From Clostridium sp. CAG:1000 (GTDB lineage Bacteria; Bacillota_I; Bacilli_A; RF39; UBA660): 64,000 nucleotides of DNA. A program made the translations under genes and the position numbers. Position 1 is the first letter of the stretch, and each line of letters begins with the position of its first letter. Location: the NCBI GenBank assembly GCA_000436975.1, contig HG000342.1:1-64000 (forward strand). The letters are read 5' to 3'. Shown in pieces: positions 40,778-48,355 of the stretch. The notes under the pieces were generated by a model, which saw only the letters and a list, made by a program, of their open reading frames with translations, had not been told where the DNA came from and made no database searches.

Positions 40778-40814
40778 ATTTTTCCTCCTTATTACCCTTT
40801 CAAACAATATTGTA

Positions 40815-40843
40815 ATTATAGCATAGAAACCTCATTATTTCAA
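40815..40843 (-). promoter_or_regulatory. Promoter of the repeat protein gene
   Basis: Minus-strand TTGAAA, exactly 17 bases, TATAAT with TG one base before it (extended -10): a strong vegetative promoter. Confidence 0.75.
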
Positions 40844-40853
40844 TATGTATTTA

Positions 40854-41399
40854 TTATTTGGCATTCTTCTTGTCTTCCAAATAATTTACATTAACTTCTT
40901 TATCTATTTCATTATTTATTGCATCCTCATCAACTATTATGTCATAATCATCTTCATTATTTTGTACAGCTATTTTTATTTTAGCATCACCTACTATTTC
41001 AATTCCTAATTCTTTTGAAATGGTATATTTAATGGTCTTATCTTCATTAGATACATCAATGCATGTTGGATTTTTAAGACTTCTAATTATGATTTCAGAG
41101 TCATCATTAAGTTCAGTATTATTCTTAATTTTAACTTTTACTCTCTCTTCATAATACATTTTTTTACTAACAACATTTGTCTTAGTATTATTATCATAAC
41201 TATACCAAATATTTATATCATAACTTCCGTTAATTTTAATATGATCATCATCTTTTCTGCCTATTAAATTATGATTAATAACCCAACAACCTAATACTGT
41301 ATCTACTTTCTCATCGGTATTTAATTCATAATCATTTTTAAAAGTTTTTTTGCCTTTTCCTATTATAGCTTTAGTAACAATTTCTTTATAATTGTACAT
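40854..41399 (-). CDS. cotE: Outer spore coat morphogenetic protein CotE
   Basis: Spore coat assembly protein that, in Bacillus, forms the layer on which the outer coat is built. The 181 residues follow CotE from the first residues: YKEIVTKAIIGKGKK, then LGCWVINHNLIG, GSYDINIWYSYDNNTKT, the VKIKNN/SLKNPTCIDVS middle and a strongly acidic tail (EDDYDIIVDED). GGAGGG precedes ATG 41399. A sigma-K-type promoter (41419-41445) fits late mother-cell expression. CotE is restricted to Bacilli, so it is good evidence for both taxonomy and sporulation. It diverges from the gerA operon. Confidence 0.9.
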   Translation of the reverse strand: MYNYKEIVTKAIIGKGKKTFKNDYELNTDEKVDTVLGCWVINHNLIGRKDDDHIKINGSYDINIWYSYDNNTKTNVVSKKMYYEERVKVKIKNNTELNDDSEIIIRSLKNPTCIDVSNEDKTIKYTISKELGIEIVGDAKIKIAVQNNEDDYDIIVDEDAINNEIDKEVNVNYLEDKKNAK

Positions 41400-41418
41400 G
41401 ATATTGGCCCTCCTATAA

Positions 41419-41445
41419 TAGAATATGCAATAAATAAAAAAAAGT
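41419..41445 (-). promoter_or_regulatory. Sigma-K-type promoter of cotE
   Basis: Minus-strand AC (41444-41445), exactly 16 bases, CATATTCTA (41419-41427). This matches the sigma-K consensus AC, 16-17 bases, CATANNNTA. The start site would fall about 12 bases before the cotE ribosome site. Confidence 0.65.
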
Positions 41446-41462
41446 CATAATTTTCTAAAAAA

Positions 41463-41491
41463 GAATAACAATATAAATATTAAACATACTA
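41463..41491 (+). promoter_or_regulatory. Sigma-G/sigma-F-type forespore promoter of gerA operon
   Basis: GAATA (41463-41467), exactly 17 bases, CATACTA (41485-41491). This matches every fixed position of the sigma-G consensus (GHATR, 17-18 bases, CATNHTA). The -10 ends five bases before the gerAA ATG, so transcription would begin at or next to the start codon. Confidence 0.75.
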
Positions 41492-41496
41492 ATATT

Positions 41497-42891
41497 ATGA
41501 ATATAATAGATAAACTATATAAATCAAAAGAGCATACTCCTGACTTACAAATTAAAAAAGTCACTTTTGGCATGAGTAAAATTTACATTGTTAATATTCA
41601 AACGGTCTGTGATTCATCTAAATCAAATGAATTTATACTAGAATATCTATCTAAAAGAAGTCTTTTAAAAAATGAATTAATATCATCAATCAAAAAAGAT
41701 ATTTTAAATTATACTCCATCTATAAGCTTTATCGAAATAAAAGAAAATGATGTAATGAATTATTTATATAATGGATTTACTATTGTAATTTACAATAAAG
41801 AAATAATTGCATTAGAGACAAAAGCTATTATAGATAGAGGGGTTACAGAACCTACAAGTGAACCCACAATAAAAGGACCAAAAGATGCATTTAATGAAAA
41901 CTATAATACTAATATTGGCCTTATTAGAAAAAGATTAAAAAATGAAAATTTATTTTTAAAAGAAATGAATCTTGGCACTAAGACCAAAACTAAAACCTGT
42001 ATTATGTATTTAGATGATATTGTTGATAAAACACTCTTAAATGATACTATTAATAAAATAAGTGCTATTTCCACTGATAAAATATTAGATACCTATTATA
42101 TAAAAAGTTTAATCAACAAAGAAAACAAAAGTATATTTCCAACAATCAAATCTACTGAAAAACCTGATACTGTTGCTAAATGTTTACTTGATGGAAAGAT
42201 TTGTATAATTTGTGAAAACTCATGTAATGCTTTAATAATTCCAACATTTTTTATTGATTATTTTTATAATGATGAAGACAATTATCAAAAAAAGATATTT
42301 GTAGAATTTGTTAAGATAATAAGAGTACTTGCTTTTTTCATAACTATTTTTGCGCCTGGTATATATCTTTCTCTTATTACATATGATCAGCAAATATTAC
42401 CAACAAGTCTTCTTATGAATTTTTCTCTTCAAAGAGCAAGTGTTCCTTTTCCTGCTTTAGTAGAGGCATTTATACTAATGTTTACATTTGAACTTTTATA
42501 TGAAGCGGACGCACTTACTCCTGCGTCTAGAGGTACTTCTCTTTCAATTTTAGGTGCATTAGTTTTAGGAGATGCAGCTGTTAGCGCTGGGATAGTGTCA
42601 CCTATTATGGTTATAGTAGTTGCAATTACTGCAATTAGTTCAATATTCTATATTTATTATGACTTTCAATCTTTTATTAGATTTTATAGATACTTACTAA
42701 TGATTCTTTCTTCATTCTTTGGTATTGTCGGTATACTTTTTGGATTTATATTTATCATTACTAATCTATGTAGTATTAAATCCTTTGGAAAACCTTTTAT
42801 GTATCCAATAACGCCTAAAATTAAAATGACAAAGAAAGAACAACTAAGAAAAGGAATGTTAGTTCAAAATAGTAATAAAGGTGAAATATGA
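41497..42891 (+). CDS. gerAA: Spore germination receptor subunit A
   Basis: A subunit of a GerA-type nutrient receptor in the inner spore membrane. The 464 residues have a soluble N-terminal domain (about 1-270) with the family block GVTEPTSEPTIKGPKDAFNEN followed by TNIGLIRKRLK, and about five C-terminal helices including SLQRASVPFPALVEAFILMFTFELLYEA. Nutrient binding opens ion channels and starts germination; GerA-type receptors are reported to form oligomeric channels. No ribosome site precedes ATG 41497 and the forespore promoter abuts it, so the mRNA is probably leaderless. First gene of gerAA-AC-AB. Confidence 0.94.
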   Translation: MNIIDKLYKSKEHTPDLQIKKVTFGMSKIYIVNIQTVCDSSKSNEFILEYLSKRSLLKNELISSIKKDILNYTPSISFIEIKENDVMNYLYNGFTIVIYNKEIIALETKAIIDRGVTEPTSEPTIKGPKDAFNENYNTNIGLIRKRLKNENLFLKEMNLGTKTKTKTCIMYLDDIVDKTLLNDTINKISAISTDKILDTYYIKSLINKENKSIFPTIKSTEKPDTVAKCLLDGKICIICENSCNALIIPTFFIDYFYNDEDNYQKKIFVEFVKIIRVLAFFITIFAPGIYLSLITYDQQILPTSLLMNFSLQRASVPFPALVEAFILMFTFELLYEADALTPASRGTSLSILGALVLGDAAVSAGIVSPIMVIVVAITAISSIFYIYYDFQSFIRFYRYLLMILSSFFGIVGILFGFIFIITNLCSIKSFGKPFMYPITPKIKMTKKEQLRKGMLVQNSNKGEI

Positions 42892-43961
42892 AAAAAATAA
42901 TAATAATGTTAATAAGTATTTTTTTACTATCCGGTTGTGCAGATTATGTTGAAATAAATGATTTAGCTATTATAAGTGGTATTGCTATTGATTATGAAAA
43001 TGATTTGTACAAATTAACTGCTCAATTAATAGAAAATGATAAAGAAAGTAAAGTCGTAGTTTTAACTACCGCTTCAAGTTCTATCGATGAAGCAATGAGC
43101 GAGATATCTAAATTATCAAATAAAGAATTATTTATTTCGCACTTAAAGGTTTTAATACTAAGCGATAGATTAATTAAAGAAAATAAAGATTTTTATGATT
43201 ATTTTTTAAGAAGCTCAAAATCAAAAATGAATTTTTATACTTATATTGCCTCTAAAGATGAAATAAGTAGTATTTTTAAAATATATTCTGATAAAAATAG
43301 TTCATCTATATATTTAGATAAAATGATGGATTTTAATCAAAATATATTTTCTTCTTCTACTCCATTAAAATTTATTGATATGATTTATAACAAATATGAA
43401 TATGGTATTAATAATGTTTATCCAACTATAACAATAAAGAAAAATAATGATGAAGAAACTTTGTATTTAGGAAATCTTGTTTCATTCAATAGTAAATTAA
43501 ATAAATTAACTTTCAGTGAAAAAGAATCTATCTTTTATAATATAATAACTAACAATTCACAAAAAACTACACTTGATATACCATGTGGTAACAAGTTATT
43601 CACAATAGAAGTGCAAGATATTAAAACAAAATTTAATTGGAATAAAAATGTATTTACAATTAGTACAAAATCACTTGGTAAGCTAAAAGAATATAATTGT
43701 AATTATAATTTAAATAGCAAAGAAACTACTAATAAACTTAACAAATTAACTAACGATTATATAAAGAATAATATAAATAATTTGATAAATAAAATGAAAA
43801 AAAATAATAATGACTTTATAGGTATAGGAAATTATATTTATAAAAGAAATAAAAATTATTTTGATTTTAAAAATAAAAACTGGGATGATAATTTAAAAAA
43901 TATTAATATAAAAGTAAAATCAAATACTAAAATTAATTCATCAGGAGAGATAAGAAAATGA
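42888..43961 (+). CDS. gerAC: Spore germination receptor subunit C (lipoprotein)
   Basis: Lipoprotein subunit of 357 residues: the signal peptide ends LLSGC near residue 17, then the family start YVEINDLAIISGIAIDYEND. The middle and C-terminal domains match the GerAC three-domain form (TLYLGNLVSFNSKLNKLTFSEKES, then TNDYIKNNINNLINKMKKNNNDFIGIGNYIYKR shortened). AAAGGTGAAAT precedes ATG 42888, which overlaps the gerAA stop by four bases (ATGA). The A-C-B gene order equals that of gerK in Bacillus. Confidence 0.92.
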   Translation: MKKIIIMLISIFLLSGCADYVEINDLAIISGIAIDYENDLYKLTAQLIENDKESKVVVLTTASSSIDEAMSEISKLSNKELFISHLKVLILSDRLIKENKDFYDYFLRSSKSKMNFYTYIASKDEISSIFKIYSDKNSSSIYLDKMMDFNQNIFSSSTPLKFIDMIYNKYEYGINNVYPTITIKKNNDEETLYLGNLVSFNSKLNKLTFSEKESIFYNIITNNSQKTTLDIPCGNKLFTIEVQDIKTKFNWNKNVFTISTKSLGKLKEYNCNYNLNSKETTNKLNKLTNDYIKNNINNLINKMKKNNNDFIGIGNYIYKRNKNYFDFKNKNWDDNLKNINIKVKSNTKINSSGEIRK

Positions 43962-45064
43962 AAAATAATGAAAAAACAAATAGTTTTTCCCTATCAACAT
44001 TAGTTATAGCACTTAGTGGTGCTCCATTTTGGGGAATACTTACATCTTATATGATACATATATCAAAAACAGCATCATTAATTTCAATGTTAATTGGATT
44101 TGTTTTGAGTTTAATCTTATCACTAATATTTTTGAAGTTTTTTGATTCATATCCTGAACTTTTAGGCTCAGAAAAAATTAAAAAAGTATTTGGGAAGTTT
44201 TCATATCCTTTAAATACTTGTTTTGGTGTTTTAGCAACTATCATATATATTTTTTTTACATATAGACTCGCAACATTTCTATCAAGTCAATATTTAACTC
44301 AAACATCTAATATATATATTTATGCTATGATTATTCTTATTACTGCATATACCGCATCAAAAAAAATAGAAACCGTTACGCGAGTATCTGTTATATCATT
44401 TTTCTTAGCTATTTCTATTTTTGCATTTGATTTCCTTAATTTGGTAAATGCTGTTAAAATGGATAATTTTTTACCATTTATAACAGTTAATACAAAAAGT
44501 ATTATTACATCTTCTCTATCATTCACACTATATTATACAGTTCCGACATTCTTCGTAATGAGCTATAAAAAAAATAATTTAGTAGATAAAGAACTATTTA
44601 AAAAACATTTTTACTTTATGTTTTCATTATCCTTTATTATTCTTTTTCTAGCAATATCAGTGACTATCGGAATATATGGTATTAATCTAACTGATTTTTT
44701 TGACTATCCTCTTTACACAGTATTAAAAAAGATACAAATATTTTCCTTCTTAGAGTCATTAGAAAATATTTCTTCAATAATATGGATTTTATATACAATT
44801 AATTCCGGTTCAATTATGTTATGCACAACGTTTGATAATTTAGAAGCAGCCTTTAATTTAAGCAATAAAAAAAGTAAAATATTAAATTTGATAATCGTTT
44901 TAATCGCATTTATTTTTCCACTTATATTTTATCAAAGTAATAATTATATAGAAACTTATGGCTATATTAAATTTCCATTAATCGTGACCTTAATACTACT
45001 AATATTAATCACTATAAGTACTTTATTTATTAGTATAAAATACAAAAAAGATAAAGAAAATTAA
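43958..45064 (+). CDS. gerAB: Spore germination receptor subunit B
   Basis: Ten-helix membrane subunit of the APC amino-acid transporter superfamily that binds the germinant. The 368 residues start with a cytoplasmic KTNSFSLSTL stretch and hold evenly spaced helices; the GerAB-like FWGILTSYMI, VTVGIYG-type and YIKFPLIVTLILL segments are present. GGAGAG precedes ATG 43958, and the gene overlaps gerAC by four bases. The nutrient recognised cannot be read from sequence. It ends the operon at a strong bidirectional terminator. Confidence 0.9.
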   Translation: MKNNEKTNSFSLSTLVIALSGAPFWGILTSYMIHISKTASLISMLIGFVLSLILSLIFLKFFDSYPELLGSEKIKKVFGKFSYPLNTCFGVLATIIYIFFTYRLATFLSSQYLTQTSNIYIYAMIILITAYTASKKIETVTRVSVISFFLAISIFAFDFLNLVNAVKMDNFLPFITVNTKSIITSSLSFTLYYTVPTFFVMSYKKNNLVDKELFKKHFYFMFSLSFIILFLAISVTIGIYGINLTDFFDYPLYTVLKKIQIFSFLESLENISSIIWILYTINSGSIMLCTTFDNLEAAFNLSNKKSKILNLIIVLIAFIFPLIFYQSNNYIETYGYIKFPLIVTLILLILITISTLFISIKYKKDKEN

Positions 45065-45078
45065 TTCTTTATCTTTTT
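45045..45078. terminator. Bidirectional terminator after gerAB
   Basis: A 14-pair perfect stem (45045-45058 with 45065-45078) with flanking A- and T-runs serves both the gerA operon and the convergent gene at 45069. Both stop codons lie within it or at its edge. Confidence 0.9.
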
Positions 45079-45515
45079 ATATTATTTCCTCTTATTTCAG
45101 AAACTTTTTCATCAATAAATCTATATAAGTCATCTTTATCAAACTCTGGTAATATATCTATATAAGTTTTATTATCATATGTTGTTATTCTTTTTATACT
45201 TCCTTTTTCAAATATAAACTCTTCAGTATATCTTATGATTTTATTTGTTTCATAATCATTCTTTTCACAATCAAACAATATAGAGTTACCATCATCACTA
45301 ATGAAACCACCTATTGTTTTACTTTGATCATTTTCAAAGATACCAAGCGAAAAATTAACTTCAATCATCTTATCAAATCTACATAATATAATCTCAGAGT
45401 TACTACTAACTTCTCTAGAATGTCTTAAACAATCTAAATACAAAAGAAATTCACTCTCAGATATTCCTACTCCTTTAAACCTTTGTTCAAAAAATAATTT
45501 ATCTTCATTAGTCAT
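45069..45515 (-). CDS. Unrecognised small soluble protein
   Basis: A 148-residue cytoplasmic protein with no recognised family. The first 40 residues are helical, and the middle is built of beta strands with alternating charged residues (EVNFSLGIF, KTIGGFISDDGNSILFDCE, KGSIKRITTYDNKTYIDIL). It ends in a basic tail. It follows khpA on the same strand but after khpA's terminator. AAGGAGA precedes ATG 45515. Confidence 0.55.
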   Translation of the reverse strand: MTNEDKLFFEQRFKGVGISESEFLLYLDCLRHSREVSSNSEIILCRFDKMIEVNFSLGIFENDQSKTIGGFISDDGNSILFDCEKNDYETNKIIRYTEEFIFEKGSIKRITTYDNKTYIDILPEFDKDDLYRFIDEKVSEIRGNNIKR

Positions 45516-45529
45516 AAAAATCTCCTTAA

Positions 45530-45551
45530 AGAAAAAGAACCAGAGGTTCTT
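45530..45551 (-). terminator. Terminator of rpsP-khpA
   Basis: Minus-strand AAGAACC-TCT-GGTTCTT, seven pairs, followed by TTTCTTT. The khpA stop codon is at its edge. Confidence 0.75.
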
Positions 45552-45792
45552 AAAATGAATCTATATTTACTTTAACTTTCTTATTACCATCATTATAGGC
45601 TTTAGCTTGGATTAAAGTTTTTATGCTTGTTGCAATTTTTCCGCCTCTTCCTATAACTCTACCCATATCAGCTTCAGATACAATTATTTCTATAGTAATA
45701 TCATCATCATTACTAAATTCTTGTACTTTAACTAAATCAGGATCTTTTACTAATTTTTTTACAATTAGTTCTGAAAACTCTACTAGATTCAT
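45550..45792 (-). CDS. khpA: KH-domain RNA-binding protein KhpA
   Basis: An 80-residue single KH domain with the RNA-binding GRGG loop in MGRVIGRGGKIATSIKTLI near residue 45. KhpA pairs with KhpB/Jag in Gram-positive bacteria and binds many mRNAs and sRNAs, influencing cell elongation and division. Its ATG shares one base with the rpsP stop (TAATG). The rpsP-khpA (ylqC) order is as in Bacillus, but rimM and trmD do not follow. Confidence 0.93.
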   Translation of the reverse strand: MNLVEFSELIVKKLVKDPDLVKVQEFSNDDDITIEIIVSEADMGRVIGRGGKIATSIKTLIQAKAYNDGNKKVKVNIDSF

Positions 45793-46061
45793 TACTTATT
45801 ACTTTTAGATTTATGGAATTGTTCCATAACACCTACTTCACTTAAAATGTTCTTAGCTGTATCTGTAGGTTGAGCTCCTTTCTTAAGCCAATCTAATGCT
45901 GCTTCTTTATTAACATTATATTTATTAGCTTCAATTGGTGCATAAGTTCCTATAGATTCTATAACATTACCATCTCTTTTTGCTCTTGAATCAGCAACAA
46001 CTAAACGGTAATAAGGTCTTTTTTTAGCTCCCATTCTTTTAAGTCTAATCTTAACTGCCAT
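45792..46061 (-). CDS. rpsP: 30S ribosomal protein S16
   Basis: Small-subunit assembly protein of 89 residues. It has the family start AVKIRLKRMGAKKRPYYRLVVADSR, then RDGNVIESIGTYAP and the ALDWLKKGAQPTDTAKNIL helix. GGGAGG precedes ATG 46061, and a near-consensus promoter lies at 46085-46113. First gene of a two-gene operon with khpA. In Bacillus this operon also holds ylxM and ffh, which here are elsewhere. Confidence 0.97.
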   Translation of the reverse strand: MAVKIRLKRMGAKKRPYYRLVVADSRAKRDGNVIESIGTYAPIEANKYNVNKEAALDWLKKGAQPTDTAKNILSEVGVMEQFHKSKSNK

Positions 46062-46084
46062 TTTCTTTCCTCCCTTGCTTAAAT

Positions 46085-46113
46085 AATATACAACAAAAAA
46101 ACTCTTATGTCAA
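46085..46113 (-). promoter_or_regulatory. Promoter of rpsP-khpA
   Basis: Minus-strand TTGACA (46108-46113), exactly 17 bases, TATATT (46085-46090), upstream of the rpsP ribosome site. Confidence 0.85.
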
Positions 46114-46138
46114 CTATTTTTGGTTAACACATTTATTT

Positions 46139-46717
46139 TTATTCATCAATTGGAAAATAACTACCTTCCTTATATGGTCTTATAACATTACCATCTACCA
46201 CAAAAGGCTTTTTAGCAAGCAAAAGCATAGGTATATCAGTAGAAGAATCACTATATGACTCAAATACTTCTACATTTGGAAACTCTTCTTTAAAGCGTTT
46301 GACCTTTTCTTCTCCTTTGCAATTCTCTCCGATTATCTTACCCTTGTCATCAACTTTAGTACATATTATATTTTTAATTCCAAGTCTTTCACAAAAAGGG
46401 TTAATCCACAAATCGTATGATGCTGATATAATAGTATCATTTTCTTTTTGTTGGTTCTTATACCATGGTTTAATATTTTTCATATGACTATCTATAAAAG
46501 ATTCAATAAATTTATTTAAATCCTTTATTTCATACAAAAATGAAAAAAATTCTTCTTTTACTTCACTTATATTTAGAGAGTTATACTTCTTTTTAAGTTT
46601 TAAACCTCTTATTACACATTTTATTACTTTGAAAGGATACTTTTTAAATCCATAAAGCATCATATCTACTCCAGTATCTCCTTCATATATTGTATTATCA
46701 AAATCATATATATTCAT
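46139..46717 (-). CDS. HAD-IB family phosphatase
   Basis: A 192-residue phosphatase of the SerB-like HAD-IB group. The nucleophile motif YDFDNTIYEGD is at residues 4-14, the second motif IISASYDLW near residue 97, and the C-terminal KVKRF and SYSDSSTDIPML supply lysine and acidic residues. The helical cap lies between residues 20 and 90. Related proteins act on phospholipid or phosphoamino acid substrates; its place beside teichoic acid genes suggests an envelope precursor, which is inference. GGTGATAAA precedes ATG 46717. Confidence 0.8.
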   Translation of the reverse strand: MNIYDFDNTIYEGDTGVDMMLYGFKKYPFKVIKCVIRGLKLKKKYNSLNISEVKEEFFSFLYEIKDLNKFIESFIDSHMKNIKPWYKNQQKENDTIISASYDLWINPFCERLGIKNIICTKVDDKGKIIGENCKGEEKVKRFKEEFPNVEVFESYSDSSTDIPMLLLAKKPFVVDGNVIRPYKEGSYFPIDE

Positions 46718-46739
46718 TTTATCACCATGTTAATTATAC

Positions 46740-46767
46740 ATAAAAAAATCACTTTTTAAAAGCGATT
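46740..46767 (-). terminator. Terminator of the tagGH unit
   Basis: Minus-strand AATCGCTT pairs with AAGTGATT (one G-U pair), followed by TTTTTTA. The tagH stop codon overlaps the 5' arm. Confidence 0.7.
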
Positions 46768-47509
46768 AATTTAATGAACGCATATATTCTTCATATTTAG
46801 CCATTATTTCAGCAGGTTCTCCCTCATCTTTAATAAGGCCATCATGTAACCATATTACTTTGTCACATAATTCTACTATAGTTTTGGTACTATGAGAAAC
46901 TATTACAACTGTTCTATCAGAGTCATTTATTAACTCTTTCATCTTATTGTAACTCTTTTCTCTAAAATGAATATCTCCTACACTTAATACTTCATCAATA
47001 AGCATAATATCAGTTTCTAATATCGCAGTTATTGAAAATGCAAGTTTAGAATACATTCCTGATGAGTAACTACTAACAGGTTTATATATAAAATCTCCAA
47101 GTTCAGAAAACTCTATAATATCATTTATTTTTTCCTCTACTTGTTCTTTTGTATATCCTAGAAGTAATCCGGATAGAAATATATTTTCATAACCTGTTAA
47201 TTTTTTTTGAAAGCCTACTCCAATTGACAAAAGAGAAATACTATTGCCATGTAAATTAATACTTCCTGAATCAGCAGAAAATATTCCTGAGATTGCCCTT
47301 AAAAGAGTTGATTTTCCGCTGCCATTTCTTCCACATATACCTAATATTTGTCCCTTAGGTACCTCAAAAGAAACACCTTTTACTGCTTTAAAGATTTTAC
47401 CAGAGCCTTTCCCTTTAACACCCATCTTTTTTAAAGAAAAACGATTCATATCTCTATAATACACATGTAAATCTTTAACTGTTATTGCTATTTCATCATT
47501 CTTTTTCAT
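46766..47509 (-). CDS. tagH: Teichoic acid export ATP-binding protein TagH
   Basis: ATPase of 247 residues that powers export of lipid-linked wall teichoic acid. Walker A CGRNGSGKSTLL near residues 64-75, signature region VSSYSSGMYSKLAF (SSGM in place of SGGQ, typical of polysaccharide/teichoic exporters), Walker B IMLIDEVLSVGD and switch histidine VIVSHSTKT. The C-terminal extension of Bacillus TagH is absent. The start overlaps the tagG stop by one base (TAATG). It could equally export another polymer, but the neighbours favour teichoic acid. Confidence 0.9.
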   Translation of the reverse strand: MKKNDEIAITVKDLHVYYRDMNRFSLKKMGVKGKGSGKIFKAVKGVSFEVPKGQILGICGRNGSGKSTLLRAISGIFSADSGSINLHGNSISLLSIGVGFQKKLTGYENIFLSGLLLGYTKEQVEEKINDIIEFSELGDFIYKPVSSYSSGMYSKLAFSITAILETDIMLIDEVLSVGDIHFREKSYNKMKELINDSDRTVVIVSHSTKTIVELCDKVIWLHDGLIKDEGEPAEIMAKYEEYMRSLN

Positions 47510-48297
47510 TATTTCATCACCTTTACATATGTATTTTCATATTTATAAATTGTATTAATACCATATACACAAATCCATATTGAAATAAAGAACCATATTA
47601 AAGTCCACATTCCAACTGGAGGTGTACTATATATTAAAACATTTCTCATATTATAAATAAAATTAGCGAGAGGATTTATATCAAGTAATATTGTTCTATA
47701 AACTTCATTATGTATTCTTGATGCTATATTAAAGAATATACCTGTCATATAAAATAGCATTCTAAGTCCTATATTAACTAAATTTGATAAATCTTCTACA
47801 AATACACCAATATGCATTACTAAGGTGCATACACCAAATGTAAATATAATTGAAACTATTAGTATTGGCAAGAACCATAATACATTCCATGTAATTGGCA
47901 CTTGGTATATAACCATGAATATAAATACTAGTAAGAATGAAACCATCATTTTAAATAAATTAACACCCATTTTTACTATTAATAGTACCCATTTAGGTAA
48001 ATATACTTTGGTAACAGTATCTCTATTATTAGCAACTAATTTAACACTTACAGTAACCATTTTGTTAAAGAAGTTCCATATAGAAAGCCCAATAAATACG
48101 AACACTGGAAAATAATCTACGGATGACTTAAATATTATTTGTGCTATAAATGTATAAATAAGCATAAATGCAAGTGGTTCTAAAATCATCCACATCCAAC
48201 CTAAATAAGAATTTATTACTTCAGTCTTAAGTTCAGACTTAGTTGCATAAGCAATATAATTTTTATATTTTTTTAAATCTTTAAAAAATCTTTTCAT
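47509..48297 (-). CDS. tagG: Teichoic acid export permease TagG
   Basis: ABC-2 type permease of 262 residues with six membrane helices and the conserved N-terminal elbow YATKSELKTEVINSYLGWMW shortened by one helix turn. ILEPLAFMLIYTFI, then the TKVYLPKWVLLIVKMG loop and GIFFNIASRIHNEV with ILDINPLANFIYNMRN are family blocks. It flips the undecaprenyl-linked polymer across the membrane together with TagH. GGAGAAAAA precedes ATG 48297. Confidence 0.9.
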   Translation of the reverse strand: MKRFFKDLKKYKNYIAYATKSELKTEVINSYLGWMWMILEPLAFMLIYTFIAQIIFKSSVDYFPVFVFIGLSIWNFFNKMVTVSVKLVANNRDTVTKVYLPKWVLLIVKMGVNLFKMMVSFLLVFIFMVIYQVPITWNVLWFLPILIVSIIFTFGVCTLVMHIGVFVEDLSNLVNIGLRMLFYMTGIFFNIASRIHNEVYRTILLDINPLANFIYNMRNVLIYSTPPVGMWTLIWFFISIWICVYGINTIYKYENTYVKVMK

Positions 48298-48355
48298 TTT
48301 TTCTCCTTCGAGTACATTAACATTTTATCATATATTATAGTCAACTTCAATTTAT

